Below are positions 32,329-39,378 of a DNA stretch of 64,000 nt, piece by piece (the first letter of the stretch is position 1; every line of letters begins with the position of its first letter). A program made the position numbers and the translations under genes. The stretch covers positions 145,546 to 209,545 of the forward strand of contig NZ_JBLBVK010000054.1 in NCBI RefSeq assembly GCF_047314965.1. Reading direction: 5' to 3'. The DNA is from JAVJUV01 sp047314965 (GTDB taxonomy: Bacteria; Pseudomonadota; Alphaproteobacteria; Rhodobacterales; Rhodobacteraceae). The notes beneath the pieces were generated by a model. It saw only the letters and a program-made list of their open reading frames with translations, was not told the DNA's origin and did not search any database.

Positions 32329-33194
32329 TCGTGCACTTCCTTCGATTGTGCTTCGAGATTCTTGCGCATCTTCTGGAAGGCCGCCGCCTCGAGCTGGCGA
32401 ACACGCTCTTTCGAAAGACCAAGCTCGATGCCAAGGCTTTCTAGCGTGCGGGGCTCGTCGCGCAGCTTGCGCTCGCGGACGATGAAGCGTTCGCGTTCGT
32501 TCAATGCGGAGAGAGCGGACAGAAGCCATTCGCGCAGAGTATCGATATCTTTCGCATGCTCAACAGAAGCCGACTGGCGGGCGTCCTCGTCTTCGAGGGT
32601 CTCGATCCATTCGCGGCCTTCGTCGTCTGTCGACTGGGTCGCATTCAGAGAGAAATCCGATCCGGCGAGACGGCCCTCCATCATCTCAACATCATGGAGA
32701 GGCACACCCACTTCCGTGGCGATCATCTCGCGCATGGTCTGGCGGTCCAGTGTTTCTCCACGACCCGCTGCTTCCCGCTCAAGGCGGGCCTGGACACGGC
32801 GCATGTTGAAGAAAAGAGATTTCTGTGAAGAGGTCGACCCTGTGCGAACCATCGACCAGTTCCGCATAACGTAGTCCTGGATCGACGCCTTGATCCACCA
32901 GACAGCGTAGGTAGAGAAACGCACGCCCCTGTCAGGATCGAACTTGTCGGCGGCCTTCATCAGGCCAAGGCCGGCTTCCTGAATCAGGTCGTTCATAGGT
33001 GCGCCGTAGCGCTTAAATTTCGCAGCCATCGAGATGGCAAGGCGCATGTAAGCGGTTATCAGTCGATGAAGAGCCTCTTCGTCACGATGATCTCGCCATG
33101 CGTAGGCCAGTTGGAGTTCAGTCTCGGCATCCAGCAATTCGGCCTGCATAGCGCGTCGCGAAAGCGACTGGTCGATATAGCCGTCAAGAGCCAT
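32316..33194 (-). CDS. rpoH2: RNA polymerase sigma factor RpoHII (sigma-32 family)
   Basis: A 292-residue sigma-70 family factor directing heat-shock/oxidative-stress transcription. Region 2 has RLAISMAAKFKRYG, NDLIQEAGLGLMKAADKFDPDRGVRFSTYAVWWIKASIQDYVMR. The RpoH box is SQKSLFFNMRR. Region 4 has ALNERERFIVRERKL and LGLSKERVRQLEAAAFQKMR. The N-terminus MALDGYIDQSLSRRAMQAELLDAETELQL is that of the RpoHII branch of Rhodobacterales, used in the singlet-oxygen response, and not of RpoHI. An RpoE-type promoter precedes it at 33250-33279, which fits the known RpoE-RpoHII cascade. chaN overlaps its 3' end. Confidence 0.92.
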   Translation of the reverse strand: MALDGYIDQSLSRRAMQAELLDAETELQLAYAWRDHRDEEALHRLITAYMRLAISMAAKFKRYGAPMNDLIQEAGLGLMKAADKFDPDRGVRFSTYAVWWIKASIQDYVMRNWSMVRTGSTSSQKSLFFNMRRVQARLEREAAGRGETLDRQTMREMIATEVGVPLHDVEMMEGRLAGSDFSLNATQSTDDEGREWIETLEDEDARQSASVEHAKDIDTLREWLLSALSALNERERFIVRERKLRDEPRTLESLGIELGLSKERVRQLEAAAFQKMRKNLEAQSKEVHEFFA

Positions 33195-33249
33195 CGTTTT
33201 TCTCTCCCGGTTTGAGCGACGAAATGAAAAATCTGTCGCTTGTTTATGA

Positions 33250-33279
33250 CTATTACGAAGCCGCTCCGGTTTCGGATCA
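33250..33279 (-). promoter_or_regulatory. RpoE-type ECF promoter upstream of rpoHII
   Basis: On the minus strand TGATCC (33279-33274) is followed after exactly 18 bases by TAATAG (33255-33250). The Rhodobacter RpoE consensus is TGATCC, 18-19 bases, then TAA-type -10. It is placed 56 bases before the rpoHII start codon, and the gene order fits the described RpoE control of rpoHII in photooxidative stress. Confidence 0.6.
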
Positions 33280-33409
33280 AAGATTTCGCAATCGGCTTCG
33301 GACCGGAGAAAAATCCGGGGGAAGGCACCCGCGAGCCTCTCCTACGGTCGGACGATTAACCGGGCGTTAAGCTTGGCTGGGCCAAAAGCAGAGAGTTTCC
33401 GGGGTCCCC

Positions 33410-34921
33410 ATGGTCGCGCGCAGCTACACGGTCGCATTCGAAGGCATCGATGCACGCCTCATCGAGGTGCAATGCGCCCTGTCGCCCGGAGTGCCCAGCT
33501 TTTCCATCGTGGGGCTTGCGGACAAGGCTGTCAGCGAAGCGCGGGAACGGGTCCGCGCCGCACTAAACGCTCTGTCAATTGCCCTGCCCGCCCGACGGAT
33601 CACCATCAACCTGTCACCAGCGGACATGCCGAAGGAAGGCTCGCATTTCGATCTGCCGATTGCCCTTTCGCTTCTGGCCGCGATCGAGATCCTTCCAAAG
33701 GATGCGGTCGAAGGGCTGGTCGCCCTTGGAGAGCTTTCCCTGGATGGAAACCTTGTTCCCGTGACCGGAGCGCTACCTGCAGCGCTGGCGGCCGCCGAAG
33801 CGGGTCGATCTCTGTTTTGTCCGGCGGCATCGGGCGCAGAGGCCGCATGGGTTGGACAGACGGCCGTTGTCGCCCCGGAGTCGCTGGGAGCGGCGATCCA
33901 ACACATAACCGGAGCCAGGGTTCTGCCACTGAGCATGCCCGGCGAAGTCGCAGCCCCCGAGACCGGGCCTGACTTGCGGGAGGTCAAGGGACAGGAACGG
34001 GCAAAGCGGGCGTTGGAAATCGCCGCGGCCGGGAGGCATCACCTGCTGATGGTCGGTTCGCCAGGGTCGGGCAAGTCGATGCTGGCCGCGCGCCTTCCGG
34101 GAATCCTGCCGGATTTGTCGCCGGAGGAGGCACTGGAAACATCAATGATTCACTCGCGCGCCGGGTTGATTGATGCCGGCGGAATCTCGCGCCGTCGTCC
34201 GTTCCGCGCGCCCCATCACACGGCCTCGATGGCCGCGATCGTTGGCGGCGGGAAGGGCGCAAAGCCCGGCGAGATCAGCCTTGCGCATAACGGCGTTCTT
34301 TTCATGGATGAATTTCCGGAATACCCGCGCAGCGTTCTGGAAACGCTTCGACAGCCAATCGAGACCGGAGACGTGGTCGTTGCGCGTGCCAACGCCCATG
34401 TCAAATATCCCTGCCGGTTCCTGCTGATCGCCGCAGCCAACCCTTGCAAATGCGGTTATATGGCTGACGCGTCGCGGGCCTGCTCGCGCGCGACGGCCTG
34501 CGGCGAGGAGTACATGGGTCGGATTTCGGGGCCCTTGATGGACCGGTTTGACCTGCGTGTCGAAGTCCCCCCGGTCTCATTTCAGGACCTCGATTTGCCA
34601 GCCTCGGGAGACCTCTCCGCGCAAGTGGCGCAACGCGTGGCAACCGCTCGACGGATTCAGGCCGAGAGATACGCCGGTACCGGGAACACCCGCGTCAACG
34701 CGGACGCAAGCGGCATCCTTCTGGAAGAGGTGGCGACCCCCGATGGCGAAGGGCAGGCTCTGCTGAAACAGGCAGCCGAACGGATTGGACTTTCCGCCCG
34801 CGGATACCACAGGGTGCTGCGGGTAGCGCGAACCATCGCGGACCTTGCCGGCCGCGAGCAGGTCGGGCGCCGCGACATTGCAGAAGCCGTCAGTTTCAGG
34901 CTTGCGGGATCGAAACTTTAA
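33410..34921 (+). CDS. comM: YifB/ComM-type Mg-chelatase-like AAA+ ATPase
   Basis: A 503-residue hexameric helicase-like ATPase; ComM promotes branch migration during natural transformation in other bacteria. The N-terminal domain has VPSFSIVGLADKAVSEARERV and NLSPADMPKEGSHFDLPIAL. The Walker A is MVGSPGSGKSMLA (near 214-226), then RAPHHTASMAAIVGGG, and Walker B is NGVLFMDEFPEY. A cysteine cluster (NPCKCGYMADASRACSR, then ACGEEY) follows, as is usual. The ATG at 33410 starts the canonical MVARSYTVAF. The 3' end overlaps the convergent hydrolase by 26 bases. Confidence 0.93.
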   Translation: MVARSYTVAFEGIDARLIEVQCALSPGVPSFSIVGLADKAVSEARERVRAALNALSIALPARRITINLSPADMPKEGSHFDLPIALSLLAAIEILPKDAVEGLVALGELSLDGNLVPVTGALPAALAAAEAGRSLFCPAASGAEAAWVGQTAVVAPESLGAAIQHITGARVLPLSMPGEVAAPETGPDLREVKGQERAKRALEIAAAGRHHLLMVGSPGSGKSMLAARLPGILPDLSPEEALETSMIHSRAGLIDAGGISRRRPFRAPHHTASMAAIVGGGKGAKPGEISLAHNGVLFMDEFPEYPRSVLETLRQPIETGDVVVARANAHVKYPCRFLLIAAANPCKCGYMADASRACSRATACGEEYMGRISGPLMDRFDLRVEVPPVSFQDLDLPASGDLSAQVAQRVATARRIQAERYAGTGNTRVNADASGILLEEVATPDGEGQALLKQAAERIGLSARGYHRVLRVARTIADLAGREQVGRRDIAEAVSFRLAGSKL

Positions 34922-35807
34922 GGCAGCGACGCACAAACTCCGCCGTGCGGTCCAGAGCCTCGTCGGCCTCGGGAATCCAACTGCGGAACAATTGCCAGAC
35001 ATGGGGCGCATCTGGCCAGAGATCGACCTGCGTATCGACACCTGCGTTTCTCAAACGCCGCTCGATCCTCAGGGTGTCATCCAACAGTATTTCTGTCCGA
35101 CTGGCCTGGAGATATACCGGAGGCGCACCTTCGAAACCCGCAAACAGCGGCGAGAGGCGCGGGTCCGCGAGGTCTGCCTGCGGGGCCACCATCGTGCGAA
35201 GCTCTTCGATCCGCTCTACCGGAAGGATCAGGTCGCTCCTTGCGTTTGTCCTGAGCGTCTCGCCGCCAAGTGTCAGATCCGTCCATGGCGAGAACGCGAA
35301 AAGTCCGGCGGGCCGTTCTCCGGCAGCCAGAAGGTGGGCGAGAAGAGCAAGCGCCAGACCGCCTCCCGCACTGTCTCCGCCCAGTACGATCCGCCGGGCA
35401 TCCGTTCCTTCGTTCCGGAGACCGTTCCATGTCGCGAGCGCGTCCTCGAATGCCGCGGGAAAGGGGCGTTCAGGCGCCAGGCCATAGTCTGGCAAGACCG
35501 CGCGCAGACCGGCCTTTCCGGCGATACTGCCGACCATCGGCAGATGCGACGCCGCATTGCCGGTGATGTATCCGCCACCATGGAAATAGAGAAGCACGGC
35601 ATCCCCGCTTGCCGAGGGCGGCCGGACGTCCAGCACGGGAACCCCGGCAATCACGCGGCGCGAGGCATTCGTCCGGGGTCCAAGAAAAATCCATCGTGCC
35701 GCAAGATCGAAGTCGCGTCTTGCGCGTTCCGGTGTCTTGGTCCGCTTGAGAAGCGGTCGGCCGACGGTTCTCAGGAGGAGGTTCAGCGCCGTCAGCCGCG
35801 CACTCAT
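34896..35807 (-). CDS. Alpha/beta hydrolase of the hormone-sensitive lipase family
   Basis: A 303-residue carboxylesterase with the oxyanion motif YFHGGGYITG (about 75-84), the nucleophile in GGDSAGGGL (Ser near 146), an acid in the SRTEILLDD region and a C-terminal His in DAPHVWQLF. These are the marks of the HSL/GDSAG group. The natural ester substrate is unknown. It is coupled by a four-base overlap (35804-35807) to the end of gshB and ends inside comM on the opposite strand. Confidence 0.88.
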   Translation of the reverse strand: MSARLTALNLLLRTVGRPLLKRTKTPERARRDFDLAARWIFLGPRTNASRRVIAGVPVLDVRPPSASGDAVLLYFHGGGYITGNAASHLPMVGSIAGKAGLRAVLPDYGLAPERPFPAAFEDALATWNGLRNEGTDARRIVLGGDSAGGGLALALLAHLLAAGERPAGLFAFSPWTDLTLGGETLRTNARSDLILPVERIEELRTMVAPQADLADPRLSPLFAGFEGAPPVYLQASRTEILLDDTLRIERRLRNAGVDTQVDLWPDAPHVWQLFRSWIPEADEALDRTAEFVRRCLKVSIPQA

Positions 35808-36742
35808 AGTCCCTTGCGGGCTGCGATGGCGTCCCAGATGGCGCCCGCGGCATTGATGCCGTCGAACCTCTCCAGTTCCTGGATGCCGGTCGGAGAGGTA
35901 ACATTGATCTCGGTGAGATAATTGCCGATGACGTCAATGCCGACAAAGACTTGGCCTTTCTCGCGCAGCAGCGGACCAATCGCATCGCAGATTTCCCTGT
36001 CGCGCGCTGTCAGGCCAATCTTCTGGGCGGTTCCGCCGATATGCAGGTTCGAGCGCGTTTCTCCGACTGGCGGCACCCGGTTGATGGCGCCGATCGGTTC
36101 TCCATCGACGAGGATGACCCGCTTGTCACCATTGGAGACGTCCGGCACGAATTTCTGCGCGATCAGCGGCTCGCGGTTCATGCCGGTAAAGAGTTCGTAG
36201 AGCGATACAAGGTTCCGGTCATCGGGCGTCAGCCGGAACACCCCTGCCCCGCCATTCCCGTAGAGTGGCTTCAGGATGATATCTCCGTGCCTTTCGCGGA
36301 ATGCGCGCAGCGTGGCAAGATCGCGCGCGATCGTGGTCGGCGGCGTGAGATCGGGAAACTGGAGAACCAACAGCTTCTCGGGATAGTTCCGCACCCAGAA
36401 CGGGTCGTTGACGACCAGCGTGCCCGGCCCGAGGCGCTCCAGAAGATGGGTCGTGGTGATATATCCCATATCGAAAGGCGGGTCCTGGCGCAGCCAGACG
36501 ACATCGTAATCGCCGAGGTCCACTTCGGCCTCTGTGCCAAGTGTGAAATGGTTGCCCTTCTCACGGCGAACGGTCAGCGGCCAGCCGCGCGCCGTGACCC
36601 TGCCCTCCTGCCACGCCAACCGGTCAGGCGTGTAGTAGAACAGTTCATAGCCCCGCGCCTGCGCCTCTTCGGCAATACGAAACGTTGAATCGGCATTGAT
36701 GTCGATTGGTCCGATCGGGTCCATCTGGATGGCCACTTTCAC
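35804..36742 (-). CDS. gshB: Glutathione synthetase
   Basis: ATP-dependent ligation of glycine to gamma-glutamylcysteine. A 312-residue ATP-grasp enzyme with MKVAIQMDPIGPIDINADSTF at the N-terminus, WLRQDPPFDMGYITTTHLL, ATP-grasp residues in DIILKPLYGNGGAGVFRL, the P-loop-like NLHIGGTAQKIGLT, and the conserved NVTSPTGIQELERFDG near the end. Length and motifs are standard. It supplies glutathione to glyoxalase I and to thiol-redox enzymes such as the ArsC/Spx-like protein. Confidence 0.96.
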   Translation of the reverse strand: MKVAIQMDPIGPIDINADSTFRIAEEAQARGYELFYYTPDRLAWQEGRVTARGWPLTVRREKGNHFTLGTEAEVDLGDYDVVWLRQDPPFDMGYITTTHLLERLGPGTLVVNDPFWVRNYPEKLLVLQFPDLTPPTTIARDLATLRAFRERHGDIILKPLYGNGGAGVFRLTPDDRNLVSLYELFTGMNREPLIAQKFVPDVSNGDKRVILVDGEPIGAINRVPPVGETRSNLHIGGTAQKIGLTARDREICDAIGPLLREKGQVFVGIDVIGNYLTEINVTSPTGIQELERFDGINAAGAIWDAIAARKGL

Positions 36743-36826
36743 CTGCGGAACTCCCTTTCGCTGTCGCCGAGTCTGCCGTCAGTATGTGGCGCAACAGGAT
36801 TGGCAGCGCAATGCGCCTTTCCGTGA

Positions 36827-37213
36827 TCAGAAGAGCGAGACGTTCTCGATTATGTCCACTTCGCCGATTTCATTGACCAGCGCCGCGTCGATCCGCAATA
36901 CGGGAGACGTTCCGGCATGCGATCCGGCGGCATATTCTTCGGCCGCCGACATGATACGAGACACCTGCGCGTGGGACAGTCGCTCTGCGGCTTTGGCGAA
37001 CGTCCTGGACTTTTTGACTTCGACGAAGATCAGGAGGTCGCCCATCGTCAAGACAAGATCGATCTCTCCGGAACGCCCCCGCCAACGCCGGGCCACCGGC
37101 ACCGCTCCCTTGGCGACATACTCGCGCACAACGCAGTCTTCCGCGGCAAGGCCCGAAAGGTAGTTCCTTGTTCCCCTGTGGGTGGCGGCCTTTGCAGCGC
37201 GTGCGGATTGCAT
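36827..37213 (-). CDS. yraN: YraN family protein (UPF0102)
   Basis: A 128-residue protein with the restriction-endonuclease-like fold. The family core is GEIDLVLTMGDLLIFVEVKKS, containing the E-x-D...E-x-K nuclease-like residues, preceded by AARRWRG-type basic sequence (VARRWRGRSG). It may be a nuclease or Holliday-junction-associated protein; the activity is not established. It lies between gshB and rsmI, a conserved order in alphaproteobacteria. Confidence 0.9.
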   Translation of the reverse strand: MQSARAAKAATHRGTRNYLSGLAAEDCVVREYVAKGAVPVARRWRGRSGEIDLVLTMGDLLIFVEVKKSRTFAKAAERLSHAQVSRIMSAAEEYAAGSHAGTSPVLRIDAALVNEIGEVDIIENVSLF

Positions 37214-37266
37214 GATCGTCCTTCCCGGTCTTTTGGCCGTTGTAGGGATGACCTTTGAAGCATCGA

Positions 37267-38130
37267 TTAATCGCGCTTTTGTATTTCGAGTCCCAGCTGG
37301 TAAAGGTCCCGCTTCGGCACTCCAAAACGGGCAGCCACCGCATTGGCTGCATCTTTCAGCTTCATCGACTTCATCGCTTCGATCAGGGACTGTTCCAGAG
37401 TCGCCTCATCGACCTTGTTGCTGCCTTTGCCAATACAGATAGCGATCTCGCCTCGAACCTTGCGGTCCGAAAACGCTTCCACGAGGCTGTTCAGGGATCC
37501 GCGAGAGACCTCTTCGAATTTCTTGGTCAACTCCCTGCAAACGGCAGCGGACCGATCCCCGCCCAGCACTTTCGCGCAATCCGTCAATGTCTGGAGCAGA
37601 CGATTGGGGCTTTCGTAAAGGACCAGCGTTGCCTCGATCGGGGCGAGTTCTTCGAGAAACCTGCGCCGCGCTCCGACGGCGTTCGGCGGGAAACCGGCAA
37701 AAAGAAATCGGTCGGTGGGTAGGCCCGACACCGTCAGCGCGGCTATGACCGCGGATGGGCCCGGTGCCGAGTAAACCGGATGCCCAGCCGCAATCGCGTC
37801 GCGCCCCAACGCATAGCCCGGATCAGCCACCAGCGGCGTACCGGCTTCCGAGGCATACGCCAGGGATTTTCCTTCGGCCAGAAAGCCAAGAAGTTTCGGG
37901 CGTTGAGCCGCCCCATTATGGTCGTGGTACGCGACGATCCGCCGACCCTTCAGCGGCACTCCGTGAATTTCCATCAAGTGCCGCAGGGAGCGCGTGTCTT
38001 CGGCAGCCAGAACATCCGCCGCGCCAAGAATATCAAGCGTGCGAAGCGTTATGTCCCGCGCGTTGCCCAGAGGCGTCGCCACGAAATATAGCCCGGGCGT
38101 CAGCGCATTCGGTTGTTCTGTCGCGCTCAC
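37267..38130 (-). CDS. rsmI: 16S rRNA 2'-O-ribose C1402 methyltransferase
   Basis: A 287-residue SAM-dependent enzyme that methylates the ribose of C1402 in 16S rRNA. Family motifs: LYFVATPLGNARDITLRTLDIL, LAAEDTRSLRHLMEIHGV, YASEAGTPLVADPGY, VYSAPGPSAVIAALTVSGLPTDRFLFAGFPP, and ATLVLYESPNRLLQTL. It starts at GTG 38130, with AGGAGAGG a few bases upstream on the minus strand. It is divergent from the LpoA-like gene and downstream of it in function-independent but conserved order. Confidence 0.95.
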   Translation of the reverse strand: MSATEQPNALTPGLYFVATPLGNARDITLRTLDILGAADVLAAEDTRSLRHLMEIHGVPLKGRRIVAYHDHNGAAQRPKLLGFLAEGKSLAYASEAGTPLVADPGYALGRDAIAAGHPVYSAPGPSAVIAALTVSGLPTDRFLFAGFPPNAVGARRRFLEELAPIEATLVLYESPNRLLQTLTDCAKVLGGDRSAAVCRELTKKFEEVSRGSLNSLVEAFSDRKVRGEIAICIGKGSNKVDEATLEQSLIEAMKSMKLKDAANAVAARFGVPKRDLYQLGLEIQKRD

Positions 38131-38211
38131 TGCACCTCTCCTGATTTACTTGGCAGGCGTTTCTGCATAGGGTCGCGGCTAACTTCTGTCCACCCAGGGA
38201 GCGTTTTAACG

Positions 38212-39378
38212 ATGGCTGGTTTGAATTTCTTGCGCCGCAAGACAATGGCATGGATTGCCGCCGGACTGGGCTTTGCTGCGCTTTCGGCCTGTGACGTCTC
38301 GATGCCTGCTGGTGGAGCGCTGATCAACACGTCGCGCCCGGTGCCCGTCGCACTCCTGGTTCCGAAGAGTTCGCAGTCGGCCGCCGGCCTGGCCCAATCG
38401 CTCGAGAACGCGGCGCGCCTTGCCGCCAGCGATCTTCAGGGCGCGTCGGTAGACCTGCGCGTCTATGATACCGGTGGCACTCCTGAAGGAGCGACCATCG
38501 CCGCCAATCAGGCTTTGAGCGACGGCGCACGCATTTTCGTTGGACCGCTTTTCGCAGAAGCCGCCAGCGCAGCCGGTCAGGTGGCCGCCTCGCGCGGTGT
38601 CAATGTCTTGACCTTTTCGAACAACCCCGCGGTCGCCGGCGGGAATGTCTTTCTTTTGGGCAACACGTTCCAGAACAGCGCGGATCGCCTTGTTTCCCAC
38701 GCCGTTCGGCAGGGACGCGGAAACATCTACATCGTCCATGCCCAAGACCCGATCGAAGGGCTGGGAGCCGACGCCATACGGCGCGCGATCCAGGCCAATG
38801 GCGCTCAGTTGGCAGGCATCACGTCCTTCCCCCTGTCCCAACAGGGCGTGATCGACACGATCCCAACAATTGCGCGGGAATACCGTGCGTCCGGGGCCAA
38901 CGCGCTGTTCGTGACATCGGGCACGGCCGGCGCGCTTCCCTTCCTGGCCGAGTTGTTGCCGGAAAACGGTATCGACGCCACGAATTCGCAGTTCATCGGC
39001 CTTCAGCGGCTTGATGTTCCTTCGAGCGCCTTGTCGCTCAAGGGACTGCAGGGGGCTTGGTTTGCCGCACCTTCGCCCGCGCTGGCCCAGCAATTCGCCA
39101 ACCGTTACCAGTCTGTCTACGGCACCGCGCCGAATCCCGTGGCTGCACTCGCCTACGATGCCATCGCCGCCATCGGAGCGCTTGCGGCTCAAGGGAACGC
39201 GAACGCCCTGACAACTGCTGCCCTGACGCAGGGGCAGGGTTTTGCCGGCGTCAACGGTCCTTTCCGCCTCTTCCCCAACGGAATGATCCAGCGTGGACTG
39301 GCCGTGGCGACAATCCAGAACAACCAGGTGATCGTGATTGACCCCGCGCCAAGAAGCTTTGGCGGCATCGGCTTCTGA
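38212..39378 (+). CDS. LpoA-like penicillin-binding protein activator lipoprotein
   Basis: A 388-residue exported lipoprotein. Signal peptide with lipobox ALSAC (Cys24 of the form MAGLNFLRRKTMAWIAAGLG...). The mature part is a type 1 periplasmic-binding fold with VPVALLVPKSSQSAAGLAQSLENAARLAASDL and IFVGPLFAEAASAAGQVAASRG. Such proteins (LpoA/LppC-like) activate penicillin-binding proteins from the outer membrane; earlier annotations call them ABC-transporter substrate-binding proteins. ATG 38212 begins the signal peptide; a longer frame from 38113 is rejected. The end overlaps the glnD start by 41 bases. Confidence 0.85.
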   Translation: MAGLNFLRRKTMAWIAAGLGFAALSACDVSMPAGGALINTSRPVPVALLVPKSSQSAAGLAQSLENAARLAASDLQGASVDLRVYDTGGTPEGATIAANQALSDGARIFVGPLFAEAASAAGQVAASRGVNVLTFSNNPAVAGGNVFLLGNTFQNSADRLVSHAVRQGRGNIYIVHAQDPIEGLGADAIRRAIQANGAQLAGITSFPLSQQGVIDTIPTIAREYRASGANALFVTSGTAGALPFLAELLPENGIDATNSQFIGLQRLDVPSSALSLKGLQGAWFAAPSPALAQQFANRYQSVYGTAPNPVAALAYDAIAAIGALAAQGNANALTTAALTQGQGFAGVNGPFRLFPNGMIQRGLAVATIQNNQVIVIDPAPRSFGGIGF

